Assembly (NCBI GenBank): GCA_035772405.1 | Contig: JAYKKM010000351.1 | Span: 3,912,501-3,976,500 of the forward strand | Length of the DNA stretch: 64,000 nt | Direction of reading: 5' to 3' | Source of the DNA: Chrysogorgia sp. JL179-B06 | Lineage: Eukaryota > Cnidaria > Anthozoa > Scleralcyonacea > Chrysogorgiidae | In this document: positions 11,601-26,100 of the stretch, piece by piece | How positions within the stretch are numbered: position 1 is the stretch's first letter | Layout: each line of letters starts with the position of its first letter | Translations under genes and position numbers: made by a program | Notes under the pieces: model-generated | Seen by the model: the letters and a program-made list of their open reading frames with translations, nothing else | Databases searched by the model: none | Told to the model about the DNA's origin: nothing

Positions 11601-14600
11601 ACAAACAATAACACCACCACTGCCCCTAACACCATCACTATCACCACCACCACTACCAACATCACCACCACTACTGCTACTGCAACTGGTAGCTTTTCAT
11701 CTTTCATAGGTTAAATTAAACTGAAACATAATAAATAAGTAATTATATTAACCATTTAATAAAAATCGGAATAAATAATATTTACAGTATCTACAATTCC
11801 AATAGTTAACCGACTAATGCAAGACTATAAATGAAGGCAGTAAAGCGGTGAGAGTACTGCAGGCTTGGACTGGCCGTTGTGCCATCTTGGTTGCAAAATT
11901 CCAAAAAAATAATTTCAAAATGCCAGAACAATGGCATTTTGTGGCAGCACAATGGCTGGATGGCACAAGATGGCACAATGGCCAGTGCTGGAGTACTGTA
12001 TGATGTTGTTGCGAGTCTGAGCTCTGGTTGCTTAAATCCGTCAAAAAATCCAAGAAAGTTTGAAATCGCTATCAGATATGAGTTCTTATGGAAGTTGGTT
12101 AAACAGTTTATAAGTATCTGTAAAGGTTGAGAACATGTACGTTGACCGGCCGTTATCTCGAGCTATGGATGATATGCGTAATCCGTACTACGTTGTTGTT
12201 TTCCTTAGCTTTTGTTACACAAGGATGGCCTAAACCCTGACCAGCCTGAACTTGTTCACCTTAGCTTTTGTTTACATGAGTCTGGCTTGAACTCAGACAA
12301 GCTTGAATATGTTTTTGCCTTAGCTTTTGTTTATACGAGACTGACCTAATCCTATACTGGGCTGATATTGTTCGACTTAGCAAATTTGTTTTCATGCTGA
12401 CATGCCTAAACCCTGACCAGTCTGAATTTGTTCGTCTTACATTTTTTTGCATTAGACTGGCATAAATTCAGTTCTTCCTAAAGACAGTCCAACCTGGTGA
12501 AGGCTGAAAGGGATAACTCAAAAGGACCTTCACATTATTTAGAACTACTAATCCTAACCCTAATCTCAATCCTAATCCTATCCCTAACAATAACCTTGAC
12601 ACTAACCTTGATCCTAACCTTAAACCTAGCACTAACCGTAGCATCCATAACCTAACGTAAAATAAAAAAAAACAGAAAAAAACAGAAAGGTCCTTTTGAG
12701 TCATCCCTTTTAGCCTTCCCCGTCCAAACCTGGACTTTAGGTAGGACTGACTTAGTCAGGAGGGTCTCGGGTAAACAGCCCTATTGTTTTAATAGTTAAT
12801 AATTTAGTAAATGTGCAGCATACTGTATTATGTACAACAAATAATACAAAGATCCAGTTCTTTATTATAAAAAATTGTTACATTGACTCCTTGAATTATA
12901 AACTACTGCATGTCTATGGGTATGAGGTTACACAAAATAAATAAGGGGGAACTTGAAAAGCTTAAGAGAATTAGTAATTGGGATTTGACTAGTTTGTACA
13001 TGATTTCAAGAGTTTTCCAAAGTATAGAGTCAATGACTCAAAATTGTGTACCGGTGTACCCTAACCATTGACAGTGGATTTACAAATTAAAAAAAATAGA
13101 ATTATCTGCTGCCTTTTCATCAAGTATCCTCAGCCGCTCTTGGCTTCAACATAAAAGTCTTCTCTCTTCTTTGTGATAGGTTGTTCAACTTGCAGTGCTT
13201 CTACTTGAATGAGCTACATTTTCTGATTTTTGGCAACACCTCTCTCCCGGATATGCTTTCTTTCCTTCATTATCGCAGTAACGAGTCGCCACCACTTCGT
13301 TAAGTACAGACAAGTTTGGTTCTACATATATCCTTCGGTGACGATTATGGTATATCGTGGGGCCGAATGCAATATCGAGTTATGTTCAATAATGAACATT
13401 ACTCAGTACATAAGAGAATAATAGGTAACCTTTTCATGGTGAAAATGCCTGGATATTATTTTTCTTTTATAATGTAATAGTTTTTTCTTTTATGATGTAA
13501 TATTTTTCAATTCTTTTATCATGTAATACTTAAAATACAACGTGCAATATCTGCACGAGTTTACTAAAATAATGGACGACGTTTTAAAGATATTTTCATT
13601 CGAACTTACCTGTTGGATCTTTTGTTTTAAGGTTGTAAACACTTCCCCATCACAAACATCTTTGCTAAAAACGAACAACTCAACCTTGAAATAAAAGTTA
13701 GAGGCATATCTTAAAACTTAAAACAGCATAAAATATAAATGTTAGAATACAATCCATGAAGTAGTTAACACAACAACGGTAAAAACCATAGGAGTATAAA
13801 TAATATAACAAAAAGGAAGAATGCGCAGACAAAACAAACACATTTACAAAAATTCACTTTATAATGGTTATGTTTACAATCCATTGCGCCCTCTGCCTTC
13901 TGGAGAGGCTATGAAGGAAAGTCGGAAATTACGTAATATGGTTGTGTCGCAATATTATATATTCTATGCGATATTGAATTCTACACTACAGTAGATATGA
14001 TCAAGCATCTGCACAACACGCCCATAGCATTAGGCTATTTGTGGTTATTCCTCCAAACCCTTGCCATAAGCTTAATATACGATAAAATAAGTAAGATAAT
14101 TATTTTAAGAAAGCACCAAAACGTAAATGGCATGTACATTCCATATAAAAGAGACAAGAAAAACTGAAGTATCTGAAGGTGAAAAATACAGTGTTAAAAA
14201 CAGAGAGGAAAACGAACAAAAATAAATATAAATAAGGAATTCCTGATTAATCTATTAATAAAAAGCAATACAATTAAGGAATTCCTTATTAATCTATTGT
14301 GCTCAATCAGTACGGTAAAGTATATTTTTGCCTTTGTTTTTTTTGCACAGATCGCGCACTTTCGTAGCTGGATATGTACGAAAACCTTAGAAAAATGCTG
14401 GATAGCATACAGACCTCGCTATCGGTAAATAGTCTAATAGACTCTAAATAGTTTTTATTTTGGCTTTTTTTTCTCTAGTAGCGACGTTCAATTATGATCA
14501 CCATGAGCAAGCGTTTTACCGTATGAATAAGTTTAGGTCGTCCTCTGATAAATCTGTCAACTAACTGCCTCTCCAGCGCCTTCCAGTTATACTCCACTAC

Positions 14601-17600
14601 AGTTCCCTCACCAACTTTCAGGGAATAGTTACAGTTCGAAAGAATCATGGGAAGGAGGTCTTTCTCGGAATCGTAAGAAACGAGGTGTGCTTTCGTGATG
14701 TTGGCCAATGGAACATCTAGTGGACTAAGGAAAAACACATTTCTTAACCTCGAACATTATAAACAACCAGAAAATTGGGATATAAAAATTTTCGTTATTA
14801 TAGCCGAAAATTATACTTGAAAATCTATTAAATTTACAATCATACATTTGAGGCAATTGGTCATATACACCGAGTAACTGGAAACCTTGGACAGCTAGTC
14901 ATGGGCATTTAAGCTGCGATACGGCATCTATGGAAGCATGCAAGAGGGCTCTGTACATGATTCAGAAATAATATATACATGTTATAAGTCAGGACCCTAG
15001 AGCAGATATTGGATATTTTAAACAATGCGACAATTGGTCTTATTATATGCATAACAAAATTACTGGATTCTGATTGACTGAGAGGAGTGCAATAAAATTA
15101 TTTATTGCACTCGAATGCAATAAATGAAAAGAGAGAAGACACTGGGAACAAGCTTTACAATAAAATTCAAAATGGTGGCCTATTCTGCAATGGAAGTTTT
15201 CACTTTTCCAACAACTTGTGGTACACTATGAATTAAAAATTCCATGTAAATATTTTGAAATGAGTACAAAGAACACCAAGAATGAAAAGGTTTTTGTCAA
15301 CTAATGAAACGAGATTTGGAAGTAGATGAAGGATACGTGTCGTAATTTTGTCATGCATATAATAAATGTGCAATCATATGATATTGCTCGTGCCTTTAAG
15401 GATTTACACTACTCGTGATTTTTGAAAATTGTGCCAAATTGCACTCGCATAACAGCTCGTGCAATTTTGGCACTATTTTAAAATATCACTCGTGGTGTAA
15501 ATCCTTTATTGCACTCACTATCATACAATTATCTATACATATTCACTAAGTAACTGGAATTTAGAAAAATTTGGAAATGAACATTGTTTGTGGGTAGCTT
15601 TCCATGGTCCTTTAGTGTTCGAGACTCCCTTGGGGCTAGTTGTTCATCGTCGATAAGTTTGTAGGTACGCCCCTATGAACTCAATATATCCAACTCTCGG
15701 TTAACGTATTTCGGGCTCACATCGTAGAAAATTGACCAAATAAAAATAACTAAAGTAGTTGGTGCTACCAACTCTAATTATTTTTAAACAATTTACCTGC
15801 TTTTATCTTCAAGAAGAGATTTACAATGACCAATAAAGTCATTATGAAGAGATACGAGGAAACTAGTCAACGCCAACGCACATCTACCATAACCTGAGAA
15901 GGCAGGCAAGAACATAGAGATGGGCGTTTTATCTGTTACTTCTAAGGCACACAAATCAGCAGGAATGGAATGTAGACCTGAAAATAATTGATTTTAATTA
16001 AGAGTTGGTTTGGAACGCATGAATTAATAATCAATACAAAACATGCAAGCTTCATTTCGCAAATTCCTCCAAAAGTATTTTATTTCTCTCAAACAAAATA
16101 ATAGGTACTGCAATATATACTGACTCCACGATAATTTATTATAATATATTATATTACAACTCAAGTCATCCAAATAAAACGTTATGGACAGTTATTATAT
16201 TCTTTACAAACGAACTTCAATATATAATTATAAAGTGATTGAGATCAGTATTCAAAGGGAACTGTATTAAAAAAATAATATAATTTAAATCAAACGCCCT
16301 CAAGTGTTATGTATATAAAGTAAAAATATTAATATAAGTTGACTAAATCTGCTATTGTACTCGAGAAAAATTAGACGCCGCCATTTTAGAGTTTGCAGAA
16401 TGGCTAAATTAAATTTGACATTGAGCGCAAGGAACAAACGACAATGACGTTAAAGTCGAAAAGAAACTTCCGCTTCTAGTCGAGTCCAAACGCTAAAATA
16501 GCGACGTCCAGAAGAATAAAATAAGAGAACGGAAATGTTATTTCTATAGTGAAACAGCAGATACAGGACAACTATTAAGATTTCTAAAAATTATACTTAA
16601 ATGCCCTTTATTTAAATGTAATTAATTATTTTAATGCAGTACCCCCTTAAGAAATCTGTATATATAAATATATATATATATATATAAATATATTACCATT
16701 TTCGGAAAGGAATGGACGAACCACCTTCCACGCCATCCGGAAACTAGCGACCAAAGTTTTCAATTGCCTTTTCATTTGCTTTGCTTAATATAAAAATGTA
16801 ATAAATAGATGACAAAATATGGTAAGCAAGTCAGATCAATCCACAAGTCTGCACATGTAATTTTGATAGTCACAAGTTCATATTTCTATATTTTACAATG
16901 ACAAGTCAATAACATCTTTTTGTAAGGTTAAAGTGCCTATACGGCACGAACAACAAGTTCACGGAACGAACAAAAAGTCAAGGCACAAGAGCAAAATTCT
17001 ATCGCTGCAGAGGACTGGGAACTGAAACATGGCTGACGAGTGGGAAAGTCGGAAGAGGTTAAATGGGATGAGTCTCTGCATGTGGGGACCTTTTCCGAAT
17101 ATGGCACACAGTACCTCACTGTCGGCTTAGTGTCAGCTTCGGAAGCCAACAGTTAAAACCTAACCAACCCTAATCCTAACCAGACATAGAAAAGGTACAC
17201 CGAGTCACCCCATCTAACCTTTTCGGTGAAAGCCGCACAAATCGGGAAACATTACATCTCGGGCGTAGAGGGGGCGAGCTCGCGTCAAGCAATCAAGGTC
17301 AGCGGCAAGCAATCGTCTTCTGGACGATCCTCTTATTAGTATCCCTGTATCACGAGGGTTAGAAAACCCATTGGGCGGGTGGTTAGGGTTAGCGTTGGTT
17401 AGGGTAGTGTTAGGGTTGCACTATTGGCTTCCAAAGACAGTGACGTACTGGGCGCCATCTTCGGAAAATATTTCAGAGTCATGTCATCCAACCTCTTCCG
17501 GCCTCCCCGCCCGTCGGCCATGTTTTAGTTCCCAGTCCTCTGCACCGATGTAACTTTGCTTTTGTGTCGTGATTTTTGTTTGTGCCGTGAACTTGTTGTA

Positions 17601-18620
17601 CGTGCCGTGAACTTTTTTATCGTGCCGTGGAGTTTTTGTTCGTACCGTGGCACTTGTGGGTCACCGTAAAAATGAAACTGATTCGCAAGATTAATTGATT
17701 TAAAAAAATAGTTTCCAACCTCTCCTCTGAAATTCTCCTAAAGAAAAGTTTTCAGCTTCAGTTCGATCCATTCTTCGGTGAAATTTCTCGGAAAGCAAAC
17801 GCTGAAATTTGAGTATATCCGCTAGATACTGCAGGGCGCGCAGAAGGTGCTCCTATAAGAATATAATTATATATAGTAGGCGGTTAATCAAACGCACTAG
17901 ACCACACTGCGCATGCCTTTTACGTTTGGTGGTTGCGCTGGAAAACGTTTCCCACCTTTTTAATAAATTCTTCTAGAATTTCACATCTACTTGATCCACG
18001 ACATCTTTCGAAGTATTCTTGGAACTTCATTTTCAGATGTTCCACCGTAACTCTTGTGCGATATCGCCACAGCGCCGGACACATTGTATCGATATTCTCC
18101 ATGTCATAGCTAGGAGTATCTAATTCGTATATTTGTCGCATCAATGGATCATTCCCTTAAAGTATATAGTTAAAAATTATGTTAGTACGGATACAATTCA
18201 CGAATTTATGTTCACATGCAAGCGTTATTCGTCTGAATGTTGTACGTTTATTGGCCAATAAACTAACACAAACATTGTATAGATAAAAGCGGACATTTTA
18301 CATTTACCAAATCATGGACGAATGTCACAAGTTGACAATGCCCGGAGAATACGATATTCAAATTATAACAAAAACAGATCTTGAAATAATAATCAAACTG
18401 CTAGCAAATATAACAAAGCTCATTTAGACGGAAATTTCCAGGATTACTTGGCAAATATGCATCACATGTTTCAAAGAAAACAAAATAATTTTTCGTTAGG
18501 CCAGTTTATCTAGTAACAAAAGGGAAAACACCTAAACAATGTTCAATAACGTTTACCACGATCTATCAGTCGTAGCTTAGCTAGGTTTGCCAGGTGATAA
18601 TTATTGTAAATACATGATGT

Positions 18621-18654
<34 letters not shown>

Positions 18655-20077
18655 TTTTTCTCTCTGAACTACAACCCAAGCATAAGTTACATCAGCTTTG
18701 TTAAAAATTATGAGGTACATCCAAGCTTCATTATCAGTTGTTCCATGCACATTAAGATTATTGTCAAGACATTAATTTTTTTACTCTATGGCGCCAAATA
18801 TAATTTGACCCAATAATGGCTGAAATTGAACAATCACATATAACGCCTTTCAAAACATCCTTGTCTCTAAAAAATGTTTTTAAGTTCGACCATATACATC
18901 TTGATGAACTGTTCCAAGTGAACGTAAAAAAACATAGCACAAACAATTTCGTATCATAACCATTTCGCTTCAAACACTCCACCAACGTATCATATCGAAC
19001 AATTTTAGAATCTCTAGCAAAGTCAAGATACATGTCGAAACATACTGCAAACTCTAGGATTTGGCAGCATTTATATAATTCATCGACTACAAAAATATCC
19101 GGACGACTATGATCCAGATCATTCATTTCATCTTTCAGCAGGGGAAACACTGTTTCTATATTCCTCTCAGCCATAACGCGAACTCGTCGACAGTACCTCC
19201 TGAGCATATCCACGACTATACTCACAATTCGATAGTGGCGTCTATTGTAAACGTTTCCAAATGTTCTGATACACCCATTTAACAGATGAGCCATAATTTC
19301 CGTTTTTTTGACAACCAAAATGACATAACGGATTATTTTCACTATTGCAAATATATGTTGTGAATCTCGTAGGCAATATACTCAACCACAACTTTCCAAT
19401 AGCCCTTTAAGCGGTTGCTATTAATAGCTCAAAATGCGGACAAACAAACCAAATTTGACTCACAAATTATTGCAAATGAGCTATTTATTTTTGTTATGGC
19501 CCCAATAATTATGGGCAAATGCGGTAAAACATGGGTACTGACGTTATCTCGACAAAGTGCTATTATAAAAGATTAAACTTGATGATTTCGGATTTATGTT
19601 TGTCATATTCAGGAACTACCCTTGAATGGATAATGTTTCTGCGTTTTGTACATCGCGATCGCCACACAACTTCATTAAGCGCTTCTGTAAATTATTTGGC
19701 GGTAATTCTAATTAGCGTGAACGGTAATTATGTCATTTACAAATTTGATCGTGACATTCATCTTTTTAGCATATCTAACCAAATGCGGCCAATCCGACTG
19801 ACAGCCATAAGACGTACTCGTATGGAGAAAACTTTTATCATTTAATTCATAACCAATATCTGAGTTAGTAGATTGTACACCACGTTTGATCATATCTAAC
19901 TTCAGTGATTCCCGGGCAATAAAACGAAAACTCTGTACCTCGTGATTTAACATTTTAATAAAAATGCAAAGTCGTGATATAAAAATAAAGAGTGTTGTTG
20001 TTGAATGGTATGGGCCAAATAACTCTCGTACTACATTAACTAGATGATATTCCATTTCCAACAAAGCATTTTCCGAA

Positions 20078-20120
<43 letters not shown>

Positions 20121-23100
20121 CAATAATGATAATGAGAAGGGTAACTCCAAACAATAAACACCGGTAGGAATAGCCCGTCAGCCTAATGAAGGCAAGTGGA
20201 CCTAGGAGAAAGAGAGTCCGAAATCAAACCTGGGATGCCATTGAAAGTGGTTGATGGTGGCCGTGTCGTTAGGAGGTGGCGAACCTACAGCTCACTGAAA
20301 TGGCGAACCTTTTTGTAATGAATGTTTTACCTGATGAGCCAGGCAACCACAGGCGATCTAACAATTCTGTGCACGAAAATTACACCAGTAGTCCATATAT
20401 GAACTATTGGGATTATGGAATTATGAATCAAACTCAAACTGAAGAATTGATTACTCCAAATCAAACAAATGCAGCAGAAGCTGAGAATAATAATGGAGAA
20501 ATCTTAAATAACTGAGGAAGAGGAAAAAACCCAGTGGACATTCGAAGACAAATTATTACTTGTCAGAATGGAGATAGAAGAGAGAAAAAGAGGAAGTGGA
20601 TTTATGAAGAGAGTTAAAAAGAAATGGACAAGAGAAGCGCAGACAAAGGAAAACGTATCAGCTCAGAACCTGGTGGATAACGCCAGAAGATTTAAATTGG
20701 AGGAAGAAGTAAAAGGCCCATCGGAAGAAAGAGTAGAAAGGTTCGAAATAAATGCACTTCAAGAGAACTACACATGGACTACAGCAAAGAAAATCCGGCT
20801 AGTCGGGATACACATAAAAGAAAGGAAACGCGGACCTGGTTTTATGAAGAGAATTTTCAATACATGGGAGCAAGAGCTTTGCGAGAGGCTGAAAGATCAA
20901 AAGTTGAGAGACAACGCTGCAAGATTTAAGAAAGAGAAAGAGATAGCAAATTTGGTTTTGGTGAGAAAACGAATAGAGGAAGGTGAATATAGACACGAGG
21001 CAGAAGTAGCAGAAGAGGTAGAGGTGACGGAGGAGAGAATAAGGGAAGCAGAAAGAGGAATATGAAGCAGAACAGGAACGAGTCGAAGAAAATACAGAAG
21101 AGGGGAGAAAACTGAGAGGCCTTCTTAGCAGAATTGACGTAGTTAGCACCAACAGATGCAACTAAGGTCTAAGAAAGAAACAGACTTCCAAAATTTAAGC
21201 TACTTCGAGAAATGGAAAAGAATGTAAATAAGATACTTTCGGAACACCTAAAAAGCAGCGAAAAGATCAAGGAGGTTACAGATGCAGTTTATGCCATGGG
21301 CAGGCCAATAGCTAAATTACTCAATGTAAAGGCTAATGCGAAAAGTGGAAAAAATAAGAAACCACAAGTGGAGAGATATAGAAGGGAAAGGAAATTGCAG
21401 GCCCAGATAAAATCATTGAGACAGAGAATAGCAAGAGAAAATATTGAGCTACATCATAGAAGAACAGGAAGGTAAGAAACTAAGAAAGAGGTAAAAATCG
21501 TAAAGGAACTGAAAGATCACATACAGGGTGTAGAAGAAGGATCAATAGAGACACAGGAACTTGTGAACGCCTCGGAAAGTGGTTGGATGACGTGAGAGTA
21601 AAGAAAGTTATACTAGAAAAGGTAGTGGTGAAGAGGAAGAGAAGGAAGAATAACGCAATGTTTTCAGCAGATGAAGGGGCTTCTATAAGAAAGTTACTGG
21701 GACAACGGAATTCAAGAGTGATACACCCTCCCCCCAAAATGGAGAAGTTTGTTGAATTCTGGGGAGGCCAATGGGAGGAATAGAAAACTACCTCCGAACG
21801 ACCATGGATGAATAAGATTAAAGAGGAACTGAAAAGAAAATTTAAAGAAGTAGAATATATTGATGTAAGTGAGGAAATAATTGGGAAAATCATAAATTGA
21901 GGCGGAAAACTGGACTGCTCCTGGCAGAAATGGGATCCAGAATTTCTGGTGGAAACGGCTAAGCGGAATCTGGCGGGAACTTGCAAGGAGTATGAGGAAA
22001 TGGATTGAAGACCCATATAGTATCCCGGAATGGCTGACAATAGGTAGGACAGTGCTCTTGCCGAAGACTGAGGACTTGTTACCTGAAAAGGATTACAGAC
22101 CAATAGCTTGCCTCAATACATCTTATAAAGTTTTTACTGCGATACTGGGAATATATATGAAAGAGCATGCATGTAATACGAAATGACATCTGGGATTAAG
22201 AACAGCTAGGAGCCACAGAAGGTGTGCTTGGGAGTTGGCCAACTACTCATTGATAAATGCATAATTGATGAGGTGAGGGAACATAAAAGGGATCTTTCAG
22301 TTGCTTTCTATGACTACCAGAAGGCGTACGATAAAGTGCAGCACGATTGGATGCTCATGGTGTACGAATGGATGGAGATACCAAAGAAGGTGATTAAGGT
22401 GTTACGAAAATTGATGAACAATTGGAAAACGCGACTCGAGTTGAATATTGGGAGGGATGATCATGGATCACAATATGGTGTGGCTTTTTTCAAGGAGATC
22501 GCTATTCGCCTGTAGGGTACTGCCTAACCGAAATTTCAATCAAAAGCCACATGCGGTTGAGCTCAAACACTACAACACAGAAGACAGCAGGGATTATGAA
22601 TATGTTGGAACAAATGGTTGAAACCCGGAGATAGAAAGCGATGCGAGGAATCGGAGATACAAATGGAAAGTGTAGGTTATGTGGACAACACGATGAAACC
22701 GTTCAAAACCTGCTTCCAGGATGTGAAATACTGGCGGGATCTGAATACCTCTGCAGACACAATAATGCACTGATGGTATTAGGAGTCAATTGGGCAATAG
22801 AGAAAGGACTTCTTCCTGAAAGCACAGTATGGTACGTGGAAAGATGGAAGAAGGGAATTGTGCTCAATGGGAATGAGTTCAAACTTTGTTGGGACTTCGT
22901 TTAGACTTTGTTGGGACAAACTTTGTTGGGATCCTGGAGGACGAACGAGAGAATAAGATATGGTTGGTGGAAATGTCGTGCCCAATGGAAATAAATATAG
23001 AGGAGGTAACGTGAACCAAACTGCGAAAGTACCAACAACTTACATTGCGTTTGAGACTAGTGGTGGTGGTGTGGAGAAGACGAGCAAAGCGGTGGCAAAA

Positions 23101-26100
23101 GTGATTGAGGGAGAAAGGAACGTAACAAGAATAGTAAGAAAAAGAAACGAGTCTCCAATTAAGGATCATGCAGAGAGCACGTGTAATAGCGGCAGTAATA
23201 ACTGTAATTTATGCGACTCCGAAAAACTTTGTATTCTGAACGCAGACAAACGGTTCCTTCTAAAAAAAAGATCTGAACTCATATCCAAATGTAGACAGGA
23301 CAACAAATTATATGTAAATAGCCTTAGGTCTTAGGTACTTAACCCTTGTTTTCAGGTAGTCACTTTTAGTCTGATGATTGCCTTGAGCGTAAAACTCGAG
23401 TAAATGTTTTAACTGTAAATAAACCATTTATACAAATATAGTACACAAATATTCAAAGTAGACATTGCTGTTCATGACGTATCAAATACATTATATATTA
23501 GCCATTAAATATCCATTTTCATTTACATTTACATATTTAATTTACTGACCTAATCGTTTATCACGAATCATGCGAGCAAGACATTCTTGTAATTGTTCGG
23601 AAAAATTCTGGAAAAAAAAGAAAAGTAATATTCAGAAAGGTAATCAAAATCAAATGTGTTAAGTACATAAGGTGGTCTTACACCCCAAAATATTTCTTTA
23701 AGAATAAAACAAAACAAGGTTCATATTATTGTAGCAGGCAAAAGCGATGCCAAGAAAATACTATTTTCTACTTCTATGTTGCCATGGCAACATAGATAAT
23801 AGCCCCATGGTCAAAATGAGCCCTCGCTTTTAGATTCAAGGAAATATTTATAATGTTTATTTACCTATATTTCTATATCAGTATTTAGCGTTATAATTTT
23901 CCCAAATTTATCAAGAACATACTGAACAATTAAGTACAGAGTTTAACAATAATTGTCAGTATTTTTGGGTTGTATTGTACAGGTAGTTATTGTATCTTAC
24001 AGTATTGAATATTTGGTTGGTTAAAAGGCGATGGCGATGCTGTCCCAATTTGAGAAAATGGCTTTCAAGTTGTTATCTAAATAATTTTAGTGTATTGATA
24101 TTAAAATTGATATTCTTTCAGATTCGTTGGAACTTTTCGCAGTTATCCTTGTGCCGTATAACCATTTTATTTCGATGTGAGGTTATTATTTCGGTCATTA
24201 CGTAGCTGTATACAAGCTAATTTTTGATTGGCTGTAGGTTAGTAACCAACATATAATTAGATCCTAACCAGCAGGACGTGTTTATTAGGTTATTGCGTCC
24301 GATTGGATATAAAGGTCGGTAAATGACCAATCAAATCTGTGGTTCAGGAGGCTGCGTATTAACCGTATTCTTTGGCCTAAATCATTCGTTCGTGACTACT
24401 TTCAATACGTATGGTTTCGCGAAGGGGACGATTTAACGACAACTGTATCTCTGTTTACATATTTTCGGTGGAATATATTTGTCGGCGGGAACAAGGCCCG
24501 TTTCGTCTTTGGTTGGGATTGTCGTTTAGAATAGACAAAACCTATACAACAAATTTCACCAATATCGTAGCTTTTTTAACAATACTACAGAATAACAGAA
24601 GCACTTATTTTTTCGTGAATTTTTTCTCAATGGAGACATATTAATGTAATTCTGAAATTTAGCAGCGTATACTCGTTTGCTTTTTGGGTTTAAAGAGAAA
24701 GTCTAATCTCGTGAGAAGAAACAGTTCACACGATTGTAGTGTACGATAATAGTATACATAATAGTATAATAGTATATCCTTGATTAGCTTGCTATTGGCA
24801 ATTATATTGATTAAATATAAATAGATACAGGGTGGGATTCTGCGGCCAGTGGTGACGATGGTGCTCTTCGCACCACCGATGGCGTCACTATTTCTAAGTT
24901 ATTTGTAAATGTATTCATCTCCGCAGTGTTTATTACGTATGCTAGCAACTAGGTGTATGCGGTGGGCGTGAACGAGCATGTCCAAGTGACATTTAAGCGG
25001 TTTCACGGCAGTACGTTCGCGCGCAGTACTGCTGTACCAAATGCTTATACTGTTAACATTTGCATATTTCGAGATGAACCCTAAACATTTTGACCGAATT
25101 GTCGCTTCTTTCACTTTCGTTTTCAAAGTAAGCCATCTATTGGATGAAGAAACCATTCGGGAAGCAATGAGAGGAACCGTTAAAGATTTAAAACACGTGG
25201 GCGTACAAAAATATAACATGAAATCGTCGGTGAATTAAAACGTGTCTATTAACGAAGGAGAGTTGCTATGCCAATTGCTTCTATACGGTTGATATTTGCA
25301 TAATTCGCCTCACAGCACATGTAGGGACAATGGCACGTGCCTCTTAATGAATCATTAAAAACTCGTTAAGGAATGAAACTAAAGGAGCGCTTGTGGAGAT
25401 AGATAAAGCCTTATTAATATGATATATTAAATTTTCAAAACCGTTGATGGATTAAGATTTGTCTATATCTAGAGTTTTGCCTTTGTGTCGCACAATATTT
25501 TTATATCACTCAATATAAATTTTAGATTATAAATCCGATGATTTAAATCCTGGATATTTGTCCTGTGTATGACACCTCTTGTTTTACCAGAGATGCGGGG
25601 TAATCATTACGCTTTTGCGACAACACCAAGAAGAAATTCAGACGGTCCGCGTGGGGGGGGGGGGGGGGGGGCATATCATGGTCCGCATGGACCAAAATCG
25701 TCCGTTTCACGAATATTCCTTATCTCTATTCTTATATTTTATCATTATCCTTATTCTTATCTTTTATCCTTATCCTTAACTGTTATCCTTACCCTTATAT
25801 TTATCCTATGCTAATCCTTCACATTTTGATAATGACGTAATGTCATGAATTGTCTGCAGAGCATCTGAGATTATTCGGGAAATGATGTACGAATACCAAT
25901 GATATCTAGGGTTAGGGGTCGCGAAGTTGTATCACTATATTGCTCTCTTAAAATCTCCCTGTGACAATCAAAAGATCTCAGTCAGTCTAGCGCGAGTAGA
26001 TTCACATGTTCAAGAGATGATCTTTGATCATGGGTGATCTGATATCAGGGATGATCTGAGATCCGGAATGATCTCTGATCAGGGATAATCTGAGATCAGA

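Noticed and set aside
11275..11709. Leu/Thr-rich and Val-rich open frames
   Set aside because: Products of a trinucleotide tract.
12540..12660. Telomeric repeat array
   Set aside because: CCTAA units are irregular and enclosed in a foldback; not a telomere.
21480..22103. 207-codon minus-strand frame
   Set aside because: Lies antisense to the Myb-type LINE and has no recognisable motif.
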